From Homalodisca vitripennis (lineage: Eukaryota > Arthropoda > Insecta > Hemiptera > Cicadellidae), in NCBI RefSeq assembly GCF_021130785.1, contig NC_060215.1, forward strand, positions 118,692,501 through 118,756,500: DNA of 64,000 nucleotides, read 5' to 3'. Below the pieces are notes generated by a model. That model worked only from the letters and a program-made list of their open reading frames with translations. It was not told the DNA's origin and did no database searches. Positions 33,336 to 43,612 of this stretch are shown piece by piece (position 1 is the first letter of the stretch; every line of letters starts with the position of its first letter). A program made the translations under genes and the position numbers.

Positions 33336-34456
33336 AGTCTCTCCGCCTTTGTAAGACTCTCGTTCACGTACACCGGTGTGGACTCGCCTGCCATGTAACC
33401 CAAGTCCCGGGAACTAACGTTTCTCTTCTGTCGTCTCTTCTCTAGAAAAACCTCCATATCCAGCTTACGGACATATTTTACCACGATTGCCCCCGAGCGT
33501 CCTGACACAGCCCCGAAACGATAACAGTTGTCTATCATGTCTCTGTTGAAATCAAAACCAATCACCTGTGAAATCTTGCTAACAATATCGAATAAATTTT
33601 CTGTTGCATTAAATGGCACGCCATAGATCTCGACAACATTTTCCCTAGTAGCCTGCTCCAATGTGTCAACTTTAACAGTTAAATCAGCGTTGGATTTACG
33701 TAAATTATTTTCTTGTCGCAAATCTTCGATATTAAAAGCCGTTTTTAATACTGCTTTGCTCAGTTCCTCCATCTTCTTACCGTTTTCAACTATCCACTCG
33801 CCATACGTGTTCAAAGAATTAGTGATCTCCAAATTAGATTGTCTTATTTCGCTTCTTAAGTTTAAAATTTCAGTAAACAGCTGTTTCAATGATATCTCGC
33901 CCGTAGGGACCGGTACCGATATCTCATGTGACTGCCCCATTACGCAATCCGCAACACTTGCCGCTATCTTATCTGATAGTACAGATAACGAACTTGCACT
34001 GGAAATGCCAACGTCCTTGTCCTTACATGCAAGACAGGCCCATTGAGATTGTAATTTAGAATAATTGTCCTTAGTTGTATCTACACACTTAAAATGGTAA
34101 TTGCCGTCACATATATGGCAAACAGCTCTGTGAGCGTTGTACGAAAAACCTTTCAGGCACTTTAAACACGCAATTTTCGTGGAACTACTTTTATTAGAGT
34201 CTGAATCAGAATCATTATAACTTTTAGGCTTTAAATTATCACTGGACACCTTTATAGGGGAATTATCCCCTCTAGTAACTTTTAAGCCGATACACGGATC
34301 ACACTTCCAAATAGAATTACTTGTAAGGATAAATTTACAATCATCCACGGTCATGTTCAGTATACAAGCAAAGTGAAACAGATTACTACACCCAGAGCAA
34401 GTAAGAAAATTGCTGTGTGACAGCTCAATAGATCTAGAGCAATGTTTACAGTTCAT
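33308..34456 (-). CDS. Retrotransposon ORF1 with two PHD fingers and FP-like domain, 3'-truncated
   Basis: An uninterrupted reading from ATG (34454-34456) for 382 codons. PHD-type finger 1 (residues about 3-50) has CKHC, CSGC, HFAC and WKCDPC; finger 2 (about 96-145) has CLKC, CHIC, HFKC and WACLAC. A coiled-coil-prone stretch (about 195-265) precedes an FP-like domain: VVEIYGVPFNATENLFDIV, CYRFG, GAIVVKYVRK and FLEKRRQKR. Proteins of this kind are ORF1s of insect non-LTR elements that coat element RNA; the last domain resembles the baculovirus FP family and the L1 ORF1 RNA-binding fold. The natural C-terminus is missing: after ESLTKAERLR (about 33335) the frame runs into the tail of the plus-strand retrotransposon and stops at 33308. 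The upstream frame to 34483 lacks an ATG. No ORF2 follows. Confidence 0.85.
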   Translation of the reverse strand: MNCKHCSRSIELSHSNFLTCSGCSNLFHFACILNMTVDDCKFILTSNSIWKCDPCIGLKVTRGDNSPIKVSSDNLKPKSYNDSDSDSNKSSSTKIACLKCLKGFSYNAHRAVCHICDGNYHFKCVDTTKDNYSKLQSQWACLACKDKDVGISSASSLSVLSDKIAASVADCVMGQSHEISVPVPTGEISLKQLFTEILNLRSEIRQSNLEITNSLNTYGEWIVENGKKMEELSKAVLKTAFNIEDLRQENNLRKSNADLTVKVDTLEQATRENVVEIYGVPFNATENLFDIVSKISQVIGFDFNRDMIDNCYRFGAVSGRSGAIVVKYVRKLDMEVFLEKRRQKRNVSSRDLGYMAGESTPVYVNESLTKAERLRIRNNLFR

Positions 34457-34639
34457 AATGGACAGCAATTTATTGAATAACACTTAGCCTTCGTAAATAA
34501 AGTTCTAAATAATTGTGAATGAATAAATAAATAATTAAATCGAGATGCAGTTAATATAGGTTAGGTTACCAGGTCAGCAATGTACCCCTGTACCCGGCAG
34601 TGATAATGATCTCCACCTCTCATACGCCTAATTGCAATA
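34457..34639 (-). other. Junction between two minus-strand elements
   Basis: Short A+T-rich segment holding the 5' leader of the PHD/FP ORF1 and, on its right, the 3' end of the RT relic. ATTTATTTATTCATTC-like sequence on the minus strand (about 34520-34540) may be the A-rich tail of the latter. Confidence 0.35.
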
Positions 34640-36165
34640 GCCACTCATTGATTTTTAAAAAACTGAGAAGGCTTGTGCGTTAAAGAAATTATAAGCGTGA
34701 AAGAATCTAGAAACATTTCTGAATAGTATATTTTATATGCAGCACGAATTAGTTGTGGAGAAAGATCTATATAGTTGTAAAGTGGCTATTCCTGTGTCAC
34801 GGGCATATCGGATGTTATATGAATGGGGAATTTCTGAAAAAATAGAGTGAAAGTGTTAGAAGATGTGAACTATGAGAGATTTTATAAATAACTGACGAAC
34901 TGTAAGGATTGATAATTCTTTAAATAGAGTGTCAGTAGGGTAACGGCGTTTTTTATGAAAAGCAAGTTTTAGCAACTGTTCTGGCATAAAAACAGTCTGT
35001 TTAGAGTTGTTTTACTAGCTCCCCCCAAGCGATATTTCCAAATGAAAGCATAGACTGAATGTAAGCGTAGTACGCCAGCTTTATCTCACTTGCACCAAGA
35101 ACATCGCTCCTTTACACTTCTAACCAGTTATTACCGTTTACAAAAATTAAAGTGTCAACTGCAAATAAAAAAAGTTTACTGTTTAAATTTATTTTCGAAA
35201 TGTTATTGATATAAATTAAGAATAGAATTGGTCCGAGAGTACTTCCTTGAACAACTCCATAGTCCACTGACAATGGATCACTAGCCACCCCGCAGACAGA
35301 CACATATTGAAATCTATCACTAAGGTAGCTTGAGTACCACGCAAGGGTGCTTCCACGAACTCTAATAGCTTCTAATTTGTTAATTAATTTGTCTCTCTTT
35401 ACCGAGTCAAAAGCTTTTTTGAGATCTAGAAAAACAAGCATTGAGCGATTACCTCTTGAAGTATTAGCATTTATTTCTTTATTTAAGTCAAATAAGATTT
35501 CGTTCACATTTTTATCGCTTCTGAACCCATACTGACACCCACTCAAGATATTGTTTTGATTAATATAGGATACTAATTGTTCTTTAATTATTCGCTCTAA
35601 TATATTGGAAAATACGCTGAGTAAGGGGATCGGTCTAAAGTTGCTTTTAGTGGTAAATTCATCTGATTTTTATAAAGTGAACACTTTAGCCAGTTTAAAG
35701 GTATTAGGAAAGACACCCGATAAAATACTTAGAGTAATTAAATGGCACAAGGGTTTAGTAAAGAACTGAATATTTGCCTTCAGAATATCAGCAGAGATCC
35801 CATCAAAGCCGGGCGCAGAGCCCCCACGCAGTGCTTTCACGTGACGTACAACGGTCCACCTCAGTCACAGTGTTCAGGGTAAACATACAGTCTAGTCTAA
35901 AGTCAGGGTCATTCACAATCGGCACCCCACTCGAATCGATTGCAACCGCCAACTCCTGCCCCACGTTTGCAAAAAAAAGAATTGAAGCTGTTTGCAGATT
36001 TCTGTATTACATCGGAAGTAATATCATAATTATTTTTTGAACTATCGATTTTATCGCGATAATAATCTCTTTTTGCTCGCTTTATAGAGCTAGTGAGCTG
36101 ATGTCTAAGATACCTATAATCGGGTTTGAATTGTAAATTAAAAGGTCCAAAAACAAGTTTCATTT
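34640..36165 (-). pseudogene. Reverse transcriptase of a 5'-truncated non-LTR element
   Basis: Read on the minus strand it opens at about 36163 with YRYLRHQLTSSIKRAKRDYY and RDKIDSSKNN, the basic helix before the RT. A decayed stretch follows, including remnants of the LT..EV and I.P..K segments. The readable palm is at 35546-35112: CQYGFRSDKNVNEILFDLN, MLVFLDLKKAFDSV, VVQGSTLGPILFLIYINNI, and FAVDTLIF in place of YADDTLIF. One catalytic Asp is replaced. The post-RT tail continues to about 34640 (LLKLAFHKKRRYPTDTLFKE, about 34985-34925). There are multiple stops and frame changes. It may belong with the PHD/FP ORF1 at 37.8-38.7 kb, but the endonuclease that should lie between is missing. Confidence 0.8.
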
Positions 36166-36444
36166 AGGTTTCAAGTAGATTAACTTTGTTAAATGTGTAA
36201 CAAACACGTAAAATTCTTTTACAAAACTTGTAAATAATTAATTTCTTAAGATAATGATGTAAAATAAGCCACTAAAAATTATACGTAAACTTTTAAGAAA
36301 ATCAATTTTTAATTAAATAAATAACGTACGTAGAATAGACAAAATCGGTTACATATTTTTTTTCTTGCTGAACGTACATGCTTTTATAAACTTTTATTTT
36401 CACTTACTATTGCAAAAAAATAAATGCTAACAAAATAACTAACC
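36166..36444. other. No gene seen
   Basis: Very A+T-rich spacer between the RT relic and a transposase tail. Confidence 0.5.
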
Positions 36445-36630
36445 TTAGTTTAGTAACTGTTCGAAATTCCCTCCTTCACAATTCACACAGCACTCTGATC
36501 GACGTAAAATATTTGTGGTGGCTCTGCGAATTATGTCTGGATTGTTTCTTATACTGTCAAATGCGTTGCGAATTCTAACGAGTAATTCTTCCTTGGTATC
36601 AACTTTACGTATATCCACCATAGCTTTGAT
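36445..36630 (-). pseudogene. C-terminal tail of a Tc1/mariner-type transposase
   Basis: A minus-strand frame without ATG reads HIKAMVDIRKVDTKEELLV, RIRNAFDSIRNNPDIIRRAT and a closing CVNCEGGNFEQLLN before a stop (36445-36447). The composition of an amphipathic helical bundle ending in a G.NFE.LL motif just before the stop is typical of the C-termini of Tc1/mariner-superfamily transposases in insects. The catalytic core is absent upstream, so this is a remnant. It is not the same copy or an obvious match to the mariner-like element at 43.6 kb. Confidence 0.45.
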
Positions 36631-37819
36631 ATGTCTGTGTTAATATATACATATATATATATAGAAATTAACATTAACATAAATACTAATAATACATAAT
36701 GAATGCATTTCAGATCACATAACATATATAAAAAAAACGAAGTATTTGAATAGAATGAATCACTAATTGAAATTATAGTATTTACTTATCCAATATTTTT
36801 TTACTTTATAAATATAAACATAAAAGTAGTTTTTTTTACTTGCATTCTTTAAGAGAACAAAACACAAGAACAAACCTCTACGCGATAATTTTGAAATGAG
36901 TATAAATTACAAAATATTTGAATTATGAGAAACATATTTAAGGAAAAGAATGTATTGTTTTGAAAAGTACACAATTATATTGTGTAAATAAATTAGTATT
37001 GGCATATCATAGTATATAGCCATACTTATGCACAGACAGACAGAAACAGTGGTTAGACATAATATTAGAGATTAATATTCGTAAAGAAGTATTAATAACG
37101 ATAAAACATATTGTTAAATGTATAAACTTGTAAGCTTGTCTGCACCTTGCTTAATTGCCAGAGTTCCTAGAAACTATTATGTATATATAATTTTAATGAA
37201 ATCACAAGAATAACATTTTTACATTAATTTAATTTAATTATTGTCGCTGCAACAGACTTGTGTTCCCTATTACCTAATAATATATGGCTCTGTAAAGAAT
37301 CTTCCAATAAGGTATAAAATTAAATTAAACTAAAATATGAATGTAACTGAAGGTAAACAAACAGAAACCTTTGTTTGCATAAATCTGGCCTTAAATAATG
37401 ACAGTTAATATTAGCATAATTCAATTCAAAATAACATAAAATATTTGAATAATAATAAGCAAAAAAATACTTGAAATGTAAAATTAATCGGTCATCTGAA
37501 ATAATTTTAAGTGATATATTATTTGTGTATAAATATATAAACATCTTATTTTAAAGGGATAAGAACTAAAAATTATTGTATGCCGCAACTCGGCAAGTAT
37601 ATGAAAAAACTAAATAAGAAATTTGAAAATATAAAGAAACGAAATTAAAAAGAAGAAAACTTAAATAAATCATAGCACTTTATGTTTATGATATAGAATA
37701 TTTATCTATTTTAATATACAGTATAATTAGAAAAAAAAACAATTTTCCGTTTCGATAATATATAAATAAAACAAATATTAATAGTTATACTTTACCATAC
37801 CGGTCTAGTTTGTGGTGAA
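36631..37819. other. No gene seen
   Basis: Extremely A+T-rich. A retrotransposon endonuclease would be expected here if the flanking minus-strand ORF1 and RT were one element, but no EN motif is readable on that strand. A short TA run is at about 36649-36662. Confidence 0.5.
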
Positions 37820-38748
37820 TCACGAATCGTACTGGTCCAAGTCCTCCATGTGCAGGACGCGGATGCTGTCGTTGTTCTCAGTAGGCTTTATCATGATTTT
37901 CCTACTGAAGAAACCGGCGAAGTGGATCTTCTTTGCCGTGACCAGCCTCCTGGCCCGGCCCAGCAACGACTTATTGTGTGGAGTGAGCTGCTCATTGATG
38001 TAGGCATTGCCAGGTGTGAGCGAAGGTGAGATCTCCGTGGTGTTGATCCCTTTCTTGTGCCTCGCCGCTGCCAACCAAGACTCCTGCACCATGCGAGACA
38101 CGAACTGGACTACAATTGGTGCATGAGCATGCTTCCTCGAATATAATCGAAGTCGATGAGCTACAGAAATGTCTTTCTTGGAGAAGGGGACACTAATAAC
38201 TTTTTATATATGCTCCAAGCACATGTAAATGGCTTCCCCTGGATTCAAAGGGATGCCCAGAATTTCCAGGTTCGCGCACCGAGCGTGTTGCTCGCTGTCG
38301 TTCATTTTCTGCTGAAGTTCCCGCAGCTCCTCCAACATCCCGTCCCTGTCACGCTCCAGCCCGTCGCAGCGCACACATATATCATTGCGGCTTTTCTCCA
38401 GGTCATCCAGTTTCTTATTGATTTTTCCCAGTTCTTCGGTGAAGAGTTTTTCAAGGATGACGCTGCCTCGTTTAACTGCCTGTTGTTATTGGCGTTGATT
38501 TCGTTTTTAAGAGACGATATTGCGTCCATGATGGATTCTGAATTTATTGAATCTTCGTTACTTTTAACATATGCTGAGTCACTCTTACAGTAATCACATT
38601 TCCAAGATTTAATTTTAGATTTCGTGATAGCTTGACCAGTACCGTAGCGCGTGCAATCGGGATGAAATATCGTAGAACACTCAACACATTTTGCGATGAT
38701 TTCACTCGCGGGAATATCCAAATTACACTTGCCGCACTTCCAGGACAT
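37820..38748 (-). pseudogene. Retrotransposon ORF1 with PHD finger and FP-like domain
   Basis: It begins at the ATG 38746-38748 with WKCGKCNLDIPASE, a PHD-type finger (CGKC, CVEC, HPDC, WKCDYC) within the first 55 residues. A coiled-coil-prone region follows (SIMDAISSLKNEINANNN). A frameshift near 38420 moves the reading to one with DDLEKSRNDICVRCDGLERD, then CANLEILGIPLNPGEA and, after one in-frame stop (about 38203-38205), the FP-like core VAHRLRLYSRKHAHAPIVVQ, LLGRARRLVTAKKIHFAGFF and a terminal SIRVLHMEDLDQY, ending at the stop 37820-37822. Length and domain order match a complete insect LINE ORF1, broken by one stop and one frameshift. It has one PHD finger where the 33.3-34.5 kb paralogue has two. 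Confidence 0.85.
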
Positions 38749-38905
38749 TTTGCACTGACGTAGTTTAATTATAATATGTATATCAAATTATATTAAAATT
38801 ATTATTCTAGACACAGAATCCAGACCGAGCAGGCACAGCATATACGAGTTCAGACACGCGCCACTGAAAAGAGGTCTGTACTGGTCGGCGGACTGATAAC
38901 AACTG
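38749..38905 (-). other. Leader of the 37.8-38.7 kb ORF1
   Basis: Upstream of the ORF1 ATG on the minus strand, with a G+C-richer section at about 38815-38900 that may be the element's 5' UTR. It ends where repeat B begins. The second copy of repeat B has no such ORF1 next to it. Confidence 0.4.
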
Positions 38906-38907
38906 AG

Positions 38908-40415
38908 AGATAATCTACGATGTTATATTAGGAGTAAGCCAACATGTCTCCAACTTGCCAGAGCTGGGTTAGAATTTCAAGGGTTTGAGAATTCATTTGA
39001 ACTGTTATTTATTGATAGGAGTCGAACCAGATAGCCCTGGGAAAGAAACCTATACTTCCAAAAAATATGGGGCTTACTTCATCACGTAAACTCCAATAAC
39101 AATTTGAAAAAGAAGAAAAATAAAAATAACTTTGTTAGGTAGAATAAAAATAATATTGTTTGGGAAAGTTAAGATCCAGCAATTTCGCATTTAGAAAACA
39201 AATTTTTATATTAGGAATTCCAACATTTTACCAGTATACTGTATTGTTAATTAATACATCGGTCAGTAACTAATTAATCAGTAAGCGGGGAAGTCTCCAC
39301 TAATAACTGGGTCGGCGAAAACGTGTACTGAAATAACTGTAAGAGCTCAGGTTGGATTGATAAATCGGTTAAATAATGATAGTTAGTAGAAGAAAAATAC
39401 AAAAGTAGATCAAGAATATAAGTAGCAGTAGGGTAACTATGGCAAACAAAAGCTATATTCTAATAACGCCAATAGTAAATATGCAGTCTTAGAGATTAAA
39501 TAATAGTCATGCACCAGTATCACAGTGTGACTACTATATTCATAAAGCAAGCACAAAATCGTTAAATATAACGAAATATATTTTAAAAGTTGCAAAAGCT
39601 GGAAATTTTTGATTGAAAAATATAAGAAACCGCAATTATTCTGTTGGAACATAAAACTCCAACATTAACAACAAGTCTTTAAGACTTATATTTTAAGCAT
39701 ATATTTTGAAAAAAAAAAAACAATATTAATCACTTATCACATAAAATGCTTGTTCATTTTACTGTAGTCTACGCAAGATAAGAAAAACAATAATGCCTTA
39801 AAACTGGCACTAAAAGCTATTAAGCTAAATTAAAATGAATACCAAGGCTGTATGGTACAAAAATATTAAAAACTTACCCTATCTGCACAATATACCTAAA
39901 AGAGATTAAAGTATCGTTAAATAAATACCTTTAACGGACATTATCGGAGTAAAGCTGCCAGAAAGTTCGCTGCGAAAAAAGAAGGATTGCAAGTTATGAA
40001 ATGTATAATGGAAAAAATAAGGATGATTACTTATAAACAGATAAAGAATTCGCAAAAATGATTTTGTTATATTTTATGGAGAAAAGAAGTTTACTTAATA
40101 GTAGGTTAGATATTAGCAGAGACAAATTAGTAATAATCAGACAACAGAAGTATGGTCGATAAAACGTTATAAGTAATATATTTTTTTTAAAATAATATCA
40201 ACTAGGTATAAGATTTAATTTATCAAGAAATGCATCGGCGGAATGAAAGCATTTGTAAAAGGAGGATAGAATACCAGTACAGTTGCCGGAAAGAAAACAG
40301 TGATAAGGCGAGTCACGACTGGTATGTTTTGGGGAGGAGATAAATGGTAGGAAAGAGATACTCGTAAAAGGAATCTCGTTAAAGATGAGGTGCCAGGACA
40401 ATCGACAGGAAAAAA
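38908..40415 (+). repeat. Repeat B, copy 1 (about 1.5 kb)
   Basis: This aligns in the same orientation with 51503-53035. Long near-identical blocks include GAGCTGGGTTAGAATTTCAA, TACTTCCAAAAAATATGGGG, TAAGCGGGGAAGTCTCCACT, a run from about 39427 to 39560 with almost no differences, and GATAAGGCGAGTCACGACT near 40303-40321. There are no open frames. A tRNA B-box-like motif (GGTTCGACTCC on the minus strand) sits at 39018-39028. No terminal inverted repeat or LTR was found. The strand label is arbitrary. Confidence 0.92.
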
Positions 40416-40862
40416 CAAGAACATAGGAAACATTGCGAGTTCTGAAAAAATTAGAAAGACATTTTTTTAACAAATTTTTTAGAACACATTTTATTTAATT
40501 TTCAATCGAAATGACCAAAATATTAATCCGCGTAATTGGAGTTTAAAATTTAAGTTAGATAGTAGAAGAAAAATAATTGGAGTAGTTAAAGCTTTAAGTT
40601 AAAATAAGAAAATTAAGTTTAATCCATTTAGATGTGTTAAGAGTTTATCTAAAATCAAATAATTCTCTTAAATAACCATCAAACTATTAAGAATATATTT
40701 CTAATCAACTAATTATCTTTAGTGACAAATAAAATACAGAAGTCTGTTCAAGTAAAATTGGAATGGTTACTAATTGTTTAAATAAATACTTTAGTAAGGA
40801 AAAGACTTATTGTCCTTTAGCTGATGCTGCAGATCGATATCGAGTCGCGACGTAGGTTCAGC
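40416..40862. other. No gene seen
   Basis: A+T-rich. This may be a continuation of repeat B that is not shared by copy 2. Confidence 0.4.
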
Positions 40863-40984
40863 GAGCGGAGGGTCGTAGCAGCAGTTGTCCGTGTGGCAGC
40901 GAGCGCAGGTTCGTAGCAGCAGTTGTTCGTGTGGTAGCGAGCGGAGGGTCGTAGCAGCAGTTGTCCGTGTGGTAGCGAGCGCAG
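40863..40984. repeat. 38-bp tandem repeat, three units plus 8 bases
   Basis: Units start at 40863, 40901 and 40939, with a partial at 40977. Each reads GAGCGSAGGKTCGTAGCAGC followed by AGTTGTYCGTGTGGYAGC. The period is exactly 38. Units 1 and 3 are most alike. It is G+C-rich and CpG-rich in an A+T-rich context. Confidence 0.95.
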
Positions 40985-41360
40985 TCATCGGCCTGGACCG
41001 TTCGCGGTTACTCTCTCGACTCATAGCGAGGAATCCCATATCGAAGATCCCACAGCAAGGCGTATAATAGCTCAGCGTGTCACGACAAGGCGCCTAGTTT
41101 ATATGGAAATATTTGCTGTTTAATTCTTCGCTGTGGGATTCCTTACTGTGACACAGAGCAGTAAAATCTCGGAACAGTCCCATAACGTCGAATATTGAAT
41201 TGTTTTCACAGCAAGGAACGTTTTAACAAGGAATTCCATAATCCCACTGCGAGGCGTTGGAGGGGAAGGTCTCATTGGCGTAGAGAACTTTGGTTTCGAA
41301 GAGGGAAATTCTCTCTGTCTCACCGGGATTAAACGGAGCCTCAAGTGCACGCATATTTCA
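40985..41360. other. CpG-bearing patch with repeated direct and inverted motif
   Basis: It contains three related copies of an AGGAATCCCA-plus-CCACAGC motif: direct at about 41028-41060 (AGGAATCCCA then ATCCCACAGCAAGGCG), inverted at about 41130-41148 (GCTGTGGGATTCCT), and direct again at about 41228-41262 (AGGAATTCCA then ATCCCACTGCGAGGCG). CACAGCAAGGAACG is at about 41207. There is no protein signal. It could be a regulatory region, a decayed tandem array continuing from the 38-bp repeat, or a transposon end. Confidence 0.4.
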
Positions 41361-43612
41361 AAATTTTTGTGAGGTTAGTTTATTCAGTATTATGCAGAAA
41401 GTTGTGTCAACGAGTGTTTTAGATGTTTTATGATTTTTTGGGAGTTTTATTATCGATCGTGATAGAAATTATCAGCCTAGGGTTATTTTGACAGTTCTAA
41501 AGTTAACATTTTTGAAGCTGTTTTATTCGACCCGTTTTTGCTGCATCATACGGTCTCACTGTCCTCATAAAAGTAGCCTGTTCAAAACAAAAATGTCCTG
41601 CATTTCGTAAGCCACTCAATTATTATCTGACAAATATCGTTAAAATATATTATTAGTCTATAGTTGTAGAAAATGTAACATAATAAATTCAATATCATAA
41701 ACAATTTATTTTTAAAATTAAATCCCAAGTCAAAAAGAAGAGTATATTTACAGAGCCTCTAGAAAAAGGTATTTCATGTTTACTTTAATCCACAGAAATT
41801 CTACATAGCTATACGTTATCCACTATATCTTCATAACCCTATTCACTGTAAACTATAAAACCGACTATAATAAAGTATATTTAATAATATACTTGACAAA
41901 ATTTGGTATCAAATACAGTACTTCAATAATTATAAAAAATACGTAAGTATCTACTAAAATCAATATAGCCTATCGTAATATTACAATATGTGAACCGCTA
42001 TACCTTATAAACCGATTGGAAATTTTTATCATAAGATACTAAAATACAGCGTTTTTTTTCTACTTTAATAATTTTGTCGTCGGTAGCAAGTACTTTGCTC
42101 CAGTAACTCGAGAAAAAGACGAAATTATCTAGAGAAATGTACATAGCAATGTTAATACGTGAACCGAACCATTATATATCCGTAACCTAATTGACCAAGA
42201 GGTATTCAGCAACTAAAAGTATTTAACTATGATTGAAATACTTGACAAGCTATATCAATAAATACATATAATGTTTGAAATGTACATTTATAATATACTT
42301 GCCAGAATTCGGAAGTAAGCACCTAACTCGTGATATATTAGAAAAAGACATATCGTAAGGAATTAGTAAGATTCATACACATAATTTCATTATGAAGAAA
42401 ACGAAAGGTGGTTTATGACAGCCCGGAACCCAGACAGAAAGATAACGGTCAATTACTATTATTGTCACAGCAAGTCTAGGGCCGTATATCTGTTTTGCCC
42501 GACTAGTATGTGATGTGCATTGCGCTGATTGGCAGTATTGTTCATTTGTCACTCCTAGAAACTAACAGTGATCACAGGAGAAGCTCGTAATAGAAAAAAT
42601 GTGAACCGAAATATACGAAAAAAATATTCAGTAACAAAAATATTAAGTACCATAAGATACTGCGCTTGCGTGATTTAAGATGGGCCTTCAGCCACACTCC
42701 TCAATTAATAATATTTATATGGCATTAGTTTAAAATATCAATATCGTGATTTACAAACTACAATGTGGTTTTCATTATCTTCTTGGAACAACGTTATCTA
42801 CTATATAATAATACAAAGAATATTTTTTTTAAATTGGCCCAATCTGTAAATACCCTGCAAATAACTTACACTAATACATATGCAAGTAGTTTCATGCAAG
42901 AAAAATGAATACAGTGTTAATTAATGTAAAATGAATAGAGAAATTAATTTTTACGAAAGAAACTGATATTCATTATTTGCGGCGATAAATATCGAGACTA
43001 GCGAAAAGAATAAATACGATAAAGATACATTTTCCAAAAGCCATAATATCATATCCTCGATAAGAGATCACAAACATTTAGTAAAAGTTTAAAATATATT
43101 CCAAATGTTGTAACTATTTGTAATCAGACAATGAAACGGGAATGAGTTGACCAAAAATAATGATATAATATTTTCTACTTTAATAATTCTGTATTATGTC
43201 AAGTATATCCAACGGTACCATTGATCTTTAGTTCTGAATTCCCTCCCGTAAGCCATTTAAAAGTGATTAATCAATCTAGATGATTTATTGCAGGAACTCA
43301 TTAAAAAGTAGAATAATATTATTTAGTATTTTGTAGGCGTAATCTTCGTTATTTGTCAAGTTGATGTAAGGAGTCTGTAAACCTGTATTTCCTAAAGTGT
43401 GCCCCACGGCTTCCTGAGGCGCCTCGAAATCCTGCTAGGAGCTCCGCGGTCGATATACAATGGTTAAGAAAATAACATATCGTGTGAACAATTTTAAAAT
43501 ATATGTTTATTATTACCTTCCGCGCTGGACTAGATTTATAATTTCGTATCGAATTATTGAATTATCATTAATATACCTACATGTCCATAGATTGCTTAAA
43601 ATTAACTTTATA
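41361..43612. other. No gene; loosely recurring phrases
   Basis: A+T-rich. Several short phrases recur: GTGAACCG near 41991, 42161 and 42601; AATATACTTG near 41887 and 42294; CTACTTTAATAATT near 42060 and 43176. This suggests a very diverged internal repetition. A segment at about 43395-43450 (AAAGTGTGCCCCACGG, TCCGCGGTCG) looks like an eroded hAT-type end, unconfirmed. Confidence 0.35.

Noticed and set aside
33663..34046. 127-codon plus-strand open frame
   Set aside because: Antisense shadow of the minus-strand PHD/FP ORF1.
38156..38593. 145-codon plus-strand open frame
   Set aside because: Antisense shadow of the minus-strand ORF1 at 37820-38748.
43395..43450. Possible hAT-type terminal inverted repeat
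   Set aside because: G+C-rich and similar in feel to hAT ends, but no partner end, target-site duplication or transposase nearby.
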